The notes beneath the pieces are model-generated. The model was given only the letters and a program-made list of their open reading frames with translations. It did no database searches and was not told the DNA's origin. From Micromonospora rhizosphaerae (GTDB lineage: Bacteria > Actinomycetota > Actinomycetes > Mycobacteriales > Micromonosporaceae), in the NCBI RefSeq assembly GCF_900091465.1, contig NZ_FMHV01000002.1, positions 3,968,001 through 4,032,000 of the forward strand: DNA of 64,000 nt, read 5' to 3'. The translations under genes were made by a program, and so were the position numbers. Of the stretch, positions 9,446 through 18,102 are shown in pieces. Position 1 is the stretch's first letter; the number at the start of each line of letters is the position of its first letter.

Positions 9446-9451
9446 TAGCGT
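9446..9451 (+). promoter_or_regulatory. Candidate -10 box for leaderless pafBC transcript
   Basis: TAGCGT lies 6 nt before the pafB GTG (9458), and no Shine-Dalgarno is present. This arrangement suggests leaderless transcription of the pafBC operon. A -35 element is not evident. Confidence 0.35.
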
Positions 9452-9457
9452 TCACAC

Positions 9458-10456
9458 GTGTCGCGGAGCCGTACCGAACGCCTGGTCAACCTGGTGATCT
9501 GCCTGCTCTCCACGCGACGGTTCCTGACCGCCGCGCAGATCGCCGCGACCGTGCCCGGTTACGAGCACGATCCGGACGACGCCAAGGACCACGAGGCGTT
9601 CCAGCGCAAGTTCGAACGGGACAAGGCCGAGCTGCGGGAGCTCGGGGTGCCGTTGGAGACGGGTACGGCGAGCGCCTTCGACACCGAGCCCGGCTACCGG
9701 ATCGCGCGCCGCGAGTACGCCCTGCCGGACATTCCCCTCGAACCGGACGAGGCCGCCGCCGTCGGCATCGCGGCGCGGCTCTGGCAGCACGCTGGTCTGG
9801 CCGCGGCCGCCTCCTCCGGGCTGGCCAAGCTCCGCGCGGCCGGGGTCGACGTGGATCCGCAGGCCACCCTGGGCCTGGAGCCGATGGTGACGGTCGACCC
9901 GGCGTTCGCCCCGCTGACCGCCGCCGCCCGCGACCGGCGGGAGGTCGGCTTCGACTACCGGGTGCCGGACCGGGACGCCCCGACCCGCCGGCGGGTGCAG
10001 CCGTGGGGCGTGGTCTGCTGGCGCGGCCGGTGGTACGTGGTCGGCCACGATCTGGACCGCGAGGCGACCCGCTGCTTCCGGCTCTCCCGGGTGGTGGGCG
10101 CGGTCCGGGTGACCAGCCAGCCGGGGGCGTACGAGCCGCCGGCCGGGGTCGACCTGATCAGTCACGTCGCCCGCTGGTCCGGGCCGGTGGAGCGGACCGG
10201 GCGGGCCACCGTGCTGGTCGCCCCGGGCCGGGCCGCCGGGCTGCGCCGTTGGGCGGTGGACAGCACCAGCGGCCCCGACGGGGACCGGCTGGTCCTGCCG
10301 TACGCGGATCCGGAGTACCTCGCCGGTCACCTCGTCGGGTACGGCCCGGACGTGCGGGTGCTGGAGCCACCGGAGGTGCGCGAGGCGGTCATCCAGCGGC
10401 TGAAGGAGATCGCGACCCGGCACGACGAGCTGGCGGTGGCCGGAGGTGCCCGGTGA
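9458..10456 (+). CDS. pafB: PafB, WYL-domain transcriptional regulator subunit
   Basis: PafB and PafC form the transcription factor that drives the LexA-independent mycobacterial/actinobacterial DNA-damage response; the WYL domain is the presumed ligand sensor. This 332-residue protein has an N-terminal winged helix-turn-helix (about residues 1-70, with RLVNLVICLLSTRRFLTAAQ). The WYL domain occupies about residues 145-235 (VGFDYRVP, then WGVVCWRGRWYVVGHDLDR), followed by a C-terminal WCX-like extension. It ends in a GTGA overlap with pafC, so the two are translationally coupled. Confidence 0.95.
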   Translation: MSRSRTERLVNLVICLLSTRRFLTAAQIAATVPGYEHDPDDAKDHEAFQRKFERDKAELRELGVPLETGTASAFDTEPGYRIARREYALPDIPLEPDEAAAVGIAARLWQHAGLAAAASSGLAKLRAAGVDVDPQATLGLEPMVTVDPAFAPLTAAARDRREVGFDYRVPDRDAPTRRRVQPWGVVCWRGRWYVVGHDLDREATRCFRLSRVVGAVRVTSQPGAYEPPAGVDLISHVARWSGPVERTGRATVLVAPGRAAGLRRWAVDSTSGPDGDRLVLPYADPEYLAGHLVGYGPDVRVLEPPEVREAVIQRLKEIATRHDELAVAGGAR

Positions 10457-11475
10457 CCCGGCCGGCGGCCCGCGCCGGCCGCGCCTCGGCGGACCGGCTG
10501 GCCCGGCTGCTCAACCTGGTGCCCTACCTGCTGGCCCGGCCCGGCATCGAGATCGCCGAGGCGGCCGACGATCTGGGGGTCACCGAGCGCCAGCTACGCG
10601 AGGACCTGGAGCTGCTCTGGGTGTGCGGGCTGCCCGGGTACGGCCCGGGTGACCTGATCGACATGGCCTTCGACGGCGACCGGGTGACCATCACCTACGA
10701 CGCCGGCATCGACCGGCCGCTGCGGCTCACCCCGGACGAGGCCCTCGCCCTGGTGGTGGCGCTGCGGATGCTCGCCGAGACGCCCGGGGTGGCCAACCGG
10801 GAGGCCGTCGAGCGCGCCCTCGCCAAGATCGAGAACGCCGCCGGTGACCTGGTCGGGGCGCCGGTGGAGGTGCGGCTGCCCGGGGACACCGAGCGGGTGC
10901 AGGAGCTGCGCGCGGCGGTGGAGCGCGCTCGGGCGCTGCGGATCACCTACTACACGGCGGCCCGGGACGAGACCACCGAGCGGACCATCGACCCGCTGCG
11001 GATGCTGATGGTCGGCGGCCGGGCGTACGTGGAGGCGTGGTGCCGCCGCGCGGAGGCGGTCCGGCTGTTCCGGGCCGACCGGATCGACGCGCTGACCGAG
11101 CTGGACGAGCCGGCCGTGGTGCCGCCGCAGGCCCGCCCGCACGACCTCAGCGACGGGGTGTTCCGGCCCTCGCCGGATCTGCCGCTGATCACCCTGCGGA
11201 TCGGGCGCGGCGAGCGGTGGATCACCGAGTACTACCCGTGCGAGCGGGTCGAGGAGGGCGACGGCGACCAGTGGCTGGTCTCGCTGCGGGTCACCGACCT
11301 CGGCTGGGCCCGCCGGTTCGTGCTCGGGCTGGGCCCGGACGTCACGGTGGTCGCCCCGGCGGAGCTGGCCGAGCAGGTCCGCGCCCAGGCGGTCGCCGCG
11401 CTGGAGGCGTACGCGACGCCGGTGGGTGGCGCCGCGCCGTCGCCGGATCCGGCGGTGCCCGCCGTCACCCAGTAG
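10453..11475 (+). CDS. pafC: PafC, WYL-domain transcriptional regulator subunit
   Basis: This is the partner of PafB in the damage-response activator. It has 340 residues with the same HTH-WYL-WCX order: HTH about residues 10-70 (RLARLLNLVPYLLARPGIEI), WYL about residues 155-235 (RITYYTAA, DPLRMLMVGGRAYVEAWC). The GTG at 10453 overlaps the pafB stop (GTGA), with GGAGG at 10442-10446. Proteasome genes are targets or neighbours of this regulator in other actinobacteria, which fits the location. Codon use is the same as in pafB. Confidence 0.95.
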   Translation: MTRPAARAGRASADRLARLLNLVPYLLARPGIEIAEAADDLGVTERQLREDLELLWVCGLPGYGPGDLIDMAFDGDRVTITYDAGIDRPLRLTPDEALALVVALRMLAETPGVANREAVERALAKIENAAGDLVGAPVEVRLPGDTERVQELRAAVERARALRITYYTAARDETTERTIDPLRMLMVGGRAYVEAWCRRAEAVRLFRADRIDALTELDEPAVVPPQARPHDLSDGVFRPSPDLPLITLRIGRGERWITEYYPCERVEEGDGDQWLVSLRVTDLGWARRFVLGLGPDVTVVAPAELAEQVRAQAVAALEAYATPVGGAAPSPDPAVPAVTQ

Positions 11476-11485
11476 GCTGACCGCC

Positions 11486-11734
11486 GTGGTGAAGTGGATC
11501 GTGCTGGCGGTGGTGCTGTTCGCGCTCCTCGTGCTGGCCCTGGCGGTCCGGCCGGTGCTGGCGCGGCTGCCCCGGCTGCGCCGGGCGGCGGTGGCGCTGC
11601 AGCGTCGCCAGACCGAGGCGGAGGCACTGCGGTCCACCGCCGAGGTGCTCCAGCAGCGCGCCGTGACGCTCCAGGCCCAGGCCGCCATCACCCAGGAGCG
11701 GCTCGAGCTGATCAAGGCCAAGCGGGGCAAGTGA
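11486..11734 (+). CDS. Small membrane-anchored coiled-coil protein
   Basis: This 82-residue protein begins with one transmembrane segment (about residues 4-24, IVLAVVLFALLVLALAV). A basic stretch follows (RLPRLRRA), then a long amphipathic helix (about residues 36-78) rich in Gln, Ala, Glu and Leu that should form a coiled coil. The GTG at 11486 is 10 bp after the pafC stop. It is not a recognised family. The position between pafC and tatA and its topology recall TatB-like proteins, but it lacks the Phe-Gly hinge, so that identity is not supported. Confidence 0.65.
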   Translation: MVKWIVLAVVLFALLVLALAVRPVLARLPRLRRAAVALQRRQTEAEALRSTAEVLQQRAVTLQAQAAITQERLELIKAKRGK

Positions 11735-11950
11735 TCGATCGGCGTCGGTCCCGGGCACGATAGCTGCGCGTTCGGCGCCCGTTGCGCGCACGAACGCGCC
11801 GGCGCAGACGGTTGACGGGACACTCCGGGTTGGTCGAGACTTCACCGGCCAGGTCCGCACCAGCAGGCCCGGCGGGGTGGCAACCGGCCGCGGCGCACGT
11901 ACGATGGGCTGCGACCGCCCCTCAACGACACAGAGCGACTGGAGCTTCCC

Positions 11951-12241
11951 ATGGGTGCCCTCAAGCCATGGCACATCGCCGTACTCGTGGTCGTGCTGAT
12001 CCTGCTCTTCGGCGCGAAGCGGCTCCCCGACGCGGCCCGCTCGCTGGGCCGCTCGCTGCGGATCATCAAGGCCGAGACCAAGAGCCTGCACGACGACGAC
12101 CGTGACCTGGCCGAGAAGGCCGACGCGCAGGCCGGCTACCAGCCGCTCCCGCCGCACGCCGGTCAGCAGCCGCCGCAGCAGCAGCAGTACGCGCAGCCGC
12201 AGCAGCCGGTCGACCCGGTGCAGCGCGTCCGCGACAACTGA
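11951..12241 (+). CDS. tatA: TatA, twin-arginine translocase pore subunit
   Basis: TatA assembles into the channel that exports folded proteins with twin-arginine signals. This 96-residue protein has a short N-terminal membrane helix (WHIAVLVVVLILL, residues 7-19). The Phe-Gly hinge is next (LLFGAKRLPDAARSLG), then an amphipathic helix and a Gln/Pro-rich disordered tail. GGAG at 11940-11943 precedes the ATG. tatC follows 17 bp later. A probable Tat client is encoded in this window at 52.1 kb. The 216 bp before the gene hold no visible gene. Confidence 0.95.
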   Translation: MGALKPWHIAVLVVVLILLFGAKRLPDAARSLGRSLRIIKAETKSLHDDDRDLAEKADAQAGYQPLPPHAGQQPPQQQQYAQPQQPVDPVQRVRDN

Positions 12242-12258
12242 CCAGGGGGCCCACCACC

Positions 12259-13212
12259 GTGGCCTTCGGGTTGAAGAAGCGCGGCCCGAGCAACTTCGAG
12301 CGGGCCGCCGACGGCTCGATGACGCTCATGGAGCACGTCCGTGAGCTGCGGACCCGCCTGTTCCGCGCCTCACTGGCGATCGTGGCCGGGTTGATCGCCG
12401 GATTCTGGCTGGCCCAGCCGGCGTTCGACCTGCTCAAGCAGCCGTATTGCCGGCTGCCCGAGGCCATGGACGAGTTCGGCCGGTGCCAGCAGTTCCTCCA
12501 GCTGTCGCCGGCGGACGGGTTCATCCTCAAGCTGAAGCTGGCGCTCTGGATCGGCCTGATCATCGGCGCGCCGGTCTGGCTCTACCAGCTCTGGGCGTTC
12601 ATCGCGCCGGGCCTGCACCGGCACGAGCGCAAGTGGGCGTACGTCTTCGTCTCGATCGCCGCGCCGCTGTTCGCGGGCGGTGCGGTGCTGGCCTACTTCG
12701 TCGTGGACAAGGGGCTGGCGTTCCTGATGGAGTCCGGGGTGACCGGGCTGTCCAGCCAGCTGGAGGTCACCCGCTACATCTCGTTCGTCACCAACATGAT
12801 CCTGCTGTTCGGGGTGGCGTTCGAGTTCCCGCTCATCCTGCTGATGCTCAACTTCACCGGGGTGGCGAGCGGGAAGCGGCTGCTGAGCTGGTGGCGAGCG
12901 GTGGTCTTCATTTCGTTCGTGTTCGCCGCCATCGCCACGCCGGACCCCGGACCGTTCGGGATGACCCTGCTGGCCAGCGCGCTCTCCCTGCTCTACTTCG
13001 TCGCGGTCGGGGTGGCCTTCCTCAACGACAGGCGGCGGGGACGTGGCAAGGAGGTCTACTCGGATCTCAACGACGACGAGGTGTCGCCGCTGGACCTGAC
13101 GCCCGAGCCGGTCGAGGCGGGGCAGCGGATCGAGACGGTCAGCCCGATCGGGGCACCGGAATCCATCGCCGCGCCCGCGCCGATCGAGCGCCGCTACGAC
13201 GACATGACCTGA
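12259..13212 (+). CDS. tatC: TatC, twin-arginine signal receptor
   Basis: TatC is the six-span membrane protein that binds twin-arginine signal peptides. The 317-residue protein shows MEHVRELRTRL at the cytoplasmic N-terminus. LKLALWIGLIIGAPVWLYQLW, FIAPGLHRHERKW (the conserved FxxPGL..E..) and FEFPLILLMLNF follow, and there are six hydrophobic segments in total. The C-terminal 60 residues form an acidic, Pro-rich cytoplasmic tail. The GTG start at 12259 has AGGGGG about 10 nt upstream. tatAC is closed by a strong hairpin. Confidence 0.95.
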   Translation: MAFGLKKRGPSNFERAADGSMTLMEHVRELRTRLFRASLAIVAGLIAGFWLAQPAFDLLKQPYCRLPEAMDEFGRCQQFLQLSPADGFILKLKLALWIGLIIGAPVWLYQLWAFIAPGLHRHERKWAYVFVSIAAPLFAGGAVLAYFVVDKGLAFLMESGVTGLSSQLEVTRYISFVTNMILLFGVAFEFPLILLMLNFTGVASGKRLLSWWRAVVFISFVFAAIATPDPGPFGMTLLASALSLLYFVAVGVAFLNDRRRGRGKEVYSDLNDDEVSPLDLTPEPVEAGQRIETVSPIGAPESIAAPAPIERRYDDMT

Positions 13213-13237
13213 CCGGATCCCCCGACAGCATCGAGCG

Positions 13238-13263
13238 AAACGCCGCCCCGGTGGGCGGCGTTT
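13238..13263 (+). terminator. tatAC terminator hairpin
   Basis: AAACGCCGCCC (13238-13248) pairs perfectly with GGGCGGCGTTT (13253-13263), giving an 11-bp stem with a 4-nt loop. The A-run in the 5' arm and T-run in the 3' arm make it look like a bidirectional intrinsic terminator. It lies between tatC and the convergent binding-protein gene. Confidence 0.65.
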
Positions 13264-13346
13264 CCGTTGGCGGCGGCACGGGGGCGGGCACGGCCGCAGG
13301 GTCCCGTGCCGATCCGAAGCCCAGCCCGATCATCGCGGCGACGGTG

Positions 13347-14231
13347 TCAGGCCACCCGGCGGACGCTGCCGGCCGGTGGGGCGGACACGGCGTCCGGGTG
13401 CAGAATCGCCGCGATCGCCTCGACACCGTCGACCAGCCGCGGACCCGCGCGCACGATCAGGGCGTCCGCGTCGACGGCCCAGACCTCCGCGCCGGGGAAC
13501 CGGGGGCCCACCGTCGCCGCCTGCTCGACCGCGCCGTCGAGGTGGAAGCCGCACGGGGTGACCAGCACGACGTCCGGTGCGGCGTCCCGCAGCGCCGCCC
13601 AGGTGGTGGGTGCGGAACGGGCGCCGGGATGGGTGGCCACCGGTTCGCCACCGGCGGCGCGTACCAGGTCCGGGATCCAGTGGCCGGCGCCGAACGGCGG
13701 ATCCACCCACTCCACCACCGCGACCCGGCGCCGGGGCCGGCCGGCCACCGCCGCCGACACCGCCGCGAGCCGGGCCCGCAGGCCGTCCACCAGGGCCTCC
13801 GCCCGATCCGGTACGCGAGCCGCCGCGCCCACCGCGAGGATCGTGCCGAGCACCTCGTCCAGCGTGTACGGGTCCAGCGACAGCACGTCGGCCCGGGCGC
13901 CCAGGTAGGCCACGGCGTCGGACACCCGCTCGGAAGGCAGAGCGCAGACCCGGCACAGGTCCTGGGTCAGGATCAGGTCGGGATCGAGCTCGGCCAGCGC
14001 GTTGGCGTGCAGGGTGTAGAGGTCGGCGCCGGCGGCCAGCTGCCGCTTGACGTACGCGTCGATCTCGCCGGGGCTCATGCCCCGGGTGTCCCGGCCGCCG
14101 ACGACGATGGCCGTGCCGGCCCGGTCGGCCTCCGGCAGCTCGCACTCGAACGTGACGCCGACCAGGGCGTCGCCGAGGCCGAGGGCGTAGACGATCTCCG
14201 TGGCGGACGGCAGCAGCGAGACGACATGCAT
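13347..14231 (-). CDS. Cobalamin-binding (BtuF-like) periplasmic-binding-fold protein without signal peptide
   Basis: This 294-residue protein has the class III binding-protein fold. MHVVSLLPSATEIVYALGL is the typical first strand and helix, DPDLILTQDLCRVC lies in the middle, and WVDPPFGAGHWIPDLVRAAGG in the C-terminal lobe. BtuF-like proteins deliver corrinoids or ferric chelates to ABC importers. This one starts directly at the fold, with neither a lipoprotein nor a Sec signal, and no permease or ATPase lies next to it. A cytoplasmic binding or enzymatic role is therefore more likely than uptake (inference). Confidence 0.8.
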   Translation of the reverse strand: MHVVSLLPSATEIVYALGLGDALVGVTFECELPEADRAGTAIVVGGRDTRGMSPGEIDAYVKRQLAAGADLYTLHANALAELDPDLILTQDLCRVCALPSERVSDAVAYLGARADVLSLDPYTLDEVLGTILAVGAAARVPDRAEALVDGLRARLAAVSAAVAGRPRRRVAVVEWVDPPFGAGHWIPDLVRAAGGEPVATHPGARSAPTTWAALRDAAPDVVLVTPCGFHLDGAVEQAATVGPRFPGAEVWAVDADALIVRAGPRLVDGVEAIAAILHPDAVSAPPAGSVRRVA

Positions 14232-14446
14232 CCCGCCATCCTGCCCGTCCCCGGTACGCCGGGGAACCGCCCCCGTCCCCGCAGTTCCCCCGATCCGGAC
14301 GTCCTGGCCGTGACCCGGCGATAGGCTGGGGCGGCGCCTGGGGAACGCCGGACGCGCCGGGCGTCGCGGCGCACCGGTCGCCGAGGTCCACCGGTCGACC
14401 GTCCGGAAGCGCCCACTCCGACGGCGATCTCGCGGGAGGCGGTGCG

Positions 14447-14824
14447 ATGTCGGATCCCATCGGGGCCCTCTTCGACGGGCTCGCCCGCCGGGCGCCCGAA
14501 CGCCTGCTGCCCAAGACCCGCGGCACCATCCGCTTCGAGCTGGAGGGGGACGACGGGGTCGACGTGTGGCACCTGACCATCGCCGACGCCCGGGTCTCGG
14601 TGTCCCGGGAGGCGCGGGAGGCGGACACGGTCATCCGCACCGACCTTGCCTTCTTCGCCCGCATGGCGCGGGGCGAAGCGAAGCCGCTGCCCGCGTGGCT
14701 GCGGAACGACATCACCACCGAGGGGCAGTTCCGTTTCATCGTCCTGCTCGAACGGCTCTTCGCCGCGCCCCCGGGCGCGCGCCATCCCCGGCTGTCAGCC
14801 GGTGGCCGTCGGGAGTCGGGATGA
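14447..14824 (+). CDS. SCP2 sterol-carrier-like small protein
   Basis: This 125-residue cytoplasmic protein matches the SCP2 pattern: an amphipathic N-terminal helix, then beta-strands TIRFELEG and VWHLTIAD. A polar stretch VIRTDLAFFARMARGEAKP and the final ITTEGQF segment follow. SCP2-like domains bind lipids or hydrophobic ligands. GGGAGG lies about 8 nt before the ATG at 14447. It overlaps the debranching enzyme start by 4 nt (ATGA), which indicates tight coexpression and perhaps a functional link that is not obvious from either family. Confidence 0.8.
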   Translation: MSDPIGALFDGLARRAPERLLPKTRGTIRFELEGDDGVDVWHLTIADARVSVSREAREADTVIRTDLAFFARMARGEAKPLPAWLRNDITTEGQFRFIVLLERLFAAPPGARHPRLSAGGRRESG

Positions 14825-16872
14825 GGACTCTCGTCCGGGTGCTGGACGGAAACGTCTTCGTGCTCAGCGACGAGAACGGCGACATCGAGGCGAGCATCGC
14901 CAACCCGTCCGGCTTCTTCGACTTCGACACTCGGTTTCTGTCGCTGTGGCGGCTGAGTCTCAACGGGGACCGGCTGCACGCGCTCTCCATCGCCGAACGG
15001 GACTACCTCACGCTGCGCTTCTTCCTGGTGCCGGGAGAGCCGACGCACTACCTGGACGCCAAGGCCTCGGTCGTCCGGGAGCGAAACATCGCCAGCGGCG
15101 CCTTCGAGGAGCAGCTGACCGTCCTCAACCACGACCAGGGGCCGGTGGAGTTCACCGTACGGCTGGACATCGCCAGCGACTTCATGCCGATCCTGGCGGT
15201 CAGCCAGGAGCGACAGCCGACGGGACGGCTCTATCGGCGCGTCGAGGACGGGCGCCTGCGGCTCGGCTACCGGCGGGAGAAGTTCCAGCGGGAGACGTTG
15301 ATCTCCACCAGCGAGCCGGCGGCCGTCGACGAGCACGGGCTGACGTACACGGTCCGGGTGGAGCCGAAGGGGAAATGGAGCACCACGCTGCGGGTCCAGT
15401 CGCTGGTGCTGCGGCCGGACGGCCAGGACGTCCGGGACCGGCTGCACCGTCGCCGCCGCCGGACGGCGGCGGAGCGGCAAAGCGACCTCGCGGCCTGGCT
15501 GGACCGGGCGCCGCGGCTGAGTTGCGACTGGGTCGCAATGACCACGACCTACCAGCGGAGCCTGGTGGACCTGGCCAGCCTCCGGTATTCACCGCTGACC
15601 CTACCGGACGAGGCGATGCCCGCCGCCGGTCTGCCCTGGGCCGCCACCATCACCGGCCGGGACAGCATCCTCGCCAGCTTCCAGGCGCTGCCCTTCGCCC
15701 CGGAGTTGGCCGTCGCCACCCTGCGGATGCTCGGCATCGACCAGGGGTCGGTGCTCGACGACTTCCGGGACGAGGAGCCGGGCAAGATCCTGCGCGAGTT
15801 CCGGTACGGCGAGCTGGTGGCCTTCGAGGAGCTACCCCAGTCGCCCTACTACGGCAGCGCCGACGTCACCCCGCTGTACGTGATCCTGCTCGACGAGCAC
15901 GAGCGGTGGACCGGGGACGCCAGCCTGGTCCGGCAGTTCGAGGACGAGGCTCGGGGGGCGCTGCGCTGGATCGACGAGTACGGCGACATCCTGGGCAACG
16001 GCTACGTCTGGTACCAGCGCCGTAACGAGCGCTCCGGGCTGGAGAACCAGGGCTGGAAGGAATCGGCGGGGGCGATCTGCTATTCCGACGGTCGCCTGCC
16101 CGGACTGCCCCGGGCCACCTGCGAGCTGCAGGGCTACGCCTACGACGCGAAGATCCGCGGCGCCCGGCTGGCCCGCGAGTTCTGGGGCGACCCGGCGTAC
16201 GCGGACCGGCTGGAGCGGGAGGCGGCCGCGCTCAAGGAGCGGTTCAACCAGGACTTCTGGATCGCCGGCGGCGGGTACTACGCGCTCGCCCTCGACGCCG
16301 ACGGCCGGCAGGTCGACGCGCTCGCGTCCAACATGGGCCATCTGCTGTGGAGCGGCATCGTCGACGAGTCCCGGGCCGAGCAGGTCGTCGCGCACCTGCT
16401 CGGCCCCCGGCTCTTCTCCGGCTGGGGCATTCGGACCCTGGCCGAGGGGGAGGCCAGCTACAACCCGCTCGGCTATCACGTCGGCACGGTCTGGCCGTTC
16501 GACAACGCGGTGATCGCCTGGGGGCTGCGCCGGTACGGTTTCACCGCGGAGGCCGGGCGGATCGCCGAGGGCATCATCGACGCGTCGTACTACTTCGACG
16601 GGCGGTTGCCGGAGGCGTTCGCGGGCTATCACCGGGAACGGACCCGGTTCCCGGTGCGCTACCCGGCCGCGAACAGCCCCCAGGCGCTCGCCACCGGCGC
16701 GCCGTTCCTGCTGCTACGCGCCCTGCTCGGGTTGGAGCCGGCGGGGGAGCACCTGCTGATGTCGCCGCGGCTGCCGGCCCGGTTCGGCCGGATGGAGCTG
16801 CTCGACGTCCCCGGGCGGTGGGGTCGGATGGACGTGATCGGCAGCGGCCGGGCCCACATGCACCGCGGCTGA
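14821..16872 (+). CDS. Glycogen debranching enzyme-type protein (amylo-alpha-1,6-glucosidase family)
   Basis: This 683-residue cytoplasmic protein has two parts. About residues 1-230 are an N-terminal beta-sandwich (GDIEASIANPSGFFDFDTR, DYLTLRFFLVPGEP) of the bacterial debranching-enzyme type. About residues 245-680 form a six-hairpin (alpha/alpha)6 barrel with LPWAATITGRDS, EIS-like acidic loops, and YNPLGYHVGTVWPFDNAV. Family members hydrolyse alpha-1,6 or related glucosidic bonds in glycogen-like polymers. The start overlaps the SCP2-like gene. No glycogen genes adjoin, so the substrate is uncertain. Confidence 0.88.
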   Translation: MRTLVRVLDGNVFVLSDENGDIEASIANPSGFFDFDTRFLSLWRLSLNGDRLHALSIAERDYLTLRFFLVPGEPTHYLDAKASVVRERNIASGAFEEQLTVLNHDQGPVEFTVRLDIASDFMPILAVSQERQPTGRLYRRVEDGRLRLGYRREKFQRETLISTSEPAAVDEHGLTYTVRVEPKGKWSTTLRVQSLVLRPDGQDVRDRLHRRRRRTAAERQSDLAAWLDRAPRLSCDWVAMTTTYQRSLVDLASLRYSPLTLPDEAMPAAGLPWAATITGRDSILASFQALPFAPELAVATLRMLGIDQGSVLDDFRDEEPGKILREFRYGELVAFEELPQSPYYGSADVTPLYVILLDEHERWTGDASLVRQFEDEARGALRWIDEYGDILGNGYVWYQRRNERSGLENQGWKESAGAICYSDGRLPGLPRATCELQGYAYDAKIRGARLAREFWGDPAYADRLEREAAALKERFNQDFWIAGGGYYALALDADGRQVDALASNMGHLLWSGIVDESRAEQVVAHLLGPRLFSGWGIRTLAEGEASYNPLGYHVGTVWPFDNAVIAWGLRRYGFTAEAGRIAEGIIDASYYFDGRLPEAFAGYHRERTRFPVRYPAANSPQALATGAPFLLLRALLGLEPAGEHLLMSPRLPARFGRMELLDVPGRWGRMDVIGSGRAHMHRG

Positions 16873-16925
16873 CCGGGCCGGCCGCTTGCGTGACGGTGAG
16901 CCAGGCCACGCCGGGACGGCGGCGG

Positions 16926-16954
16926 GTTGTCGGTGCCGGCGCGCCGGTCTAGCG
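16926..16954 (+). promoter_or_regulatory. Candidate promoter upstream of the alcohol dehydrogenase
   Basis: TTGTCG (16926-16931) and TAGCGT (16949-16954) are separated by 17 bp, a canonical housekeeping-sigma arrangement. It lies about 100 bp before the ATG at 17059. The 5' leader would be about 97 nt. Confidence 0.35.
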
Positions 16955-17058
16955 TTCGCCGGGGCGGTCCCCGTCGTTCGTCAGTGCCTCATGAGCTTGC
17001 GGCCGGGTCGGCCGCCGCCCTCGATCCCACCCACCCCGCCGTCGGAGGACATCCGCTC

Positions 17059-18102
17059 ATGCGCGCCACCGTGATCTACGGACCGAACGACATCCGGGTC
17101 GAGCAGGTGCCGGACGCCGCCGTCCGTACCCCCACCGACGCCGTTGTACGCGTCGTTCTCGCCTGCATCTGCGGCAGCGACCTGTGGGCGTACCGGGGGG
17201 TGGCCAAGCGCCAGCCCGGGCAGCGGATCGGCCACGAGTTCCTGGGCGTGGTCGAGGCGACCGGGTCCGGGGTGACCTCGGTCAAGGTGGGCGACCTGGT
17301 GGTGGCCCCGTTCGTGTGGTCCGACGGCGTCTGTGATTTCTGTCGTGCGGGGCTGCAGACCTCCTGCCCGCACGGCGGGTTCTGGGGCGAGCCGGGCTCC
17401 GACGGCGGTCAGGGTGAGGCGGTCCGCGTCCCGTACGCCGACGGCACCCTGGTCAAGCTTCCCGCCGAGGCGGCCGGCGACGAGCGGCTGCTCACCGCGA
17501 TGCTGGCCCTGTCCGACGTGATGTCCACCGGCCACCACGCCGCCCTGGCCGCCCGGGTCCGCCCCGGTGCCACCGTCGCGGTGGTCGGCGACGGCGCGGT
17601 CGGGCTCTGCGGGGTGCTCGCCGCCAGGCGGCTCGGCGCGGAGCAGATCATCGCCCTCGGCCGGCACACCGACCGCACCGACATCGCCCGCGCCTTCGGC
17701 GCCACGGACGTGGTGGCCGAGCGGGGCGATGCCGCGATCGCCGCGGTCAAGGAGCTGACCAAGGGGCAGGGCGCGCAGGCGGTGCTGGAGGCCGTCGGCA
17801 CCGAGGAGTCGATGCGTACCGCTATCTCGATCGCCCGCGACGGCGGCGCGGTGGGTTATGTCGGGGTGCCGCACGGCGGCAGCGCCGGCGTCGACATCGG
17901 CCAGATGTTCGGCCGCAACGTCGCGCTCGGCGGCGGCGTGGCACCGGCCCGCGCGTACATCCCGGAGCTGCTCGCCGACGTCCTCGACGGCACCATCGAC
18001 CCGTCCCCGGTCTTCGACCGCAGCGTAAGCCTGGAGCAGGTGCCCGACGGCTACCGGGCGATGGACGAGCGCACCGCGCTGAAGGTCCGGATCACCTTCT
18101 GA
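17059..18102 (+). CDS. Zinc-dependent alcohol dehydrogenase (MDR family)
   Basis: This 347-residue NAD(P)-dependent dehydrogenase has catalytic zinc ligands in ACICGSDLWAYRG (Cys38) and RIGHEFLG (His59, Glu60). A structural-zinc-like cluster lies at Cys92, Cys95 and Cys103; the first of the usual four Cys is missing and Asp89 sits nearby. VAVVGDGAVGLCGVLAA is the Rossmann motif. GGAGG (17044-17048) supports the ATG at 17059. Neighbours do not reveal the substrate. Its 3' end overlaps the end of a convergent broken gene by 11 bp. Confidence 0.9.
   Translation: MRATVIYGPNDIRVEQVPDAAVRTPTDAVVRVVLACICGSDLWAYRGVAKRQPGQRIGHEFLGVVEATGSGVTSVKVGDLVVAPFVWSDGVCDFCRAGLQTSCPHGGFWGEPGSDGGQGEAVRVPYADGTLVKLPAEAAGDERLLTAMLALSDVMSTGHHAALAARVRPGATVAVVGDGAVGLCGVLAARRLGAEQIIALGRHTDRTDIARAFGATDVVAERGDAAIAAVKELTKGQGAQAVLEAVGTEESMRTAISIARDGGAVGYVGVPHGGSAGVDIGQMFGRNVALGGGVAPARAYIPELLADVLDGTIDPSPVFDRSVSLEQVPDGYRAMDERTALKVRITF

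Noticed and set aside
8356-10452. Long plus-strand open frame running through the CDF and pafB genes into pafC
   Set aside because: The translation before 10453 is antisense or out-of-frame Arg/Gly/Ala-rich shadow; the real start of pafC is the GTG at 10453.
11486-11734. TatB identity for the small protein before tatA
   Set aside because: It has a membrane helix and an amphipathic helix but no Phe-Gly hinge or TatB-specific residues.
16926-16934. TTGTCGGTG, resembling the PafBC (RecA-NDp) promoter element
   Set aside because: The required TAnnnT 8 bp downstream is missing; the -10-like TAGCGT is 14 bp away, so it fits an ordinary -35/-10 pair better.
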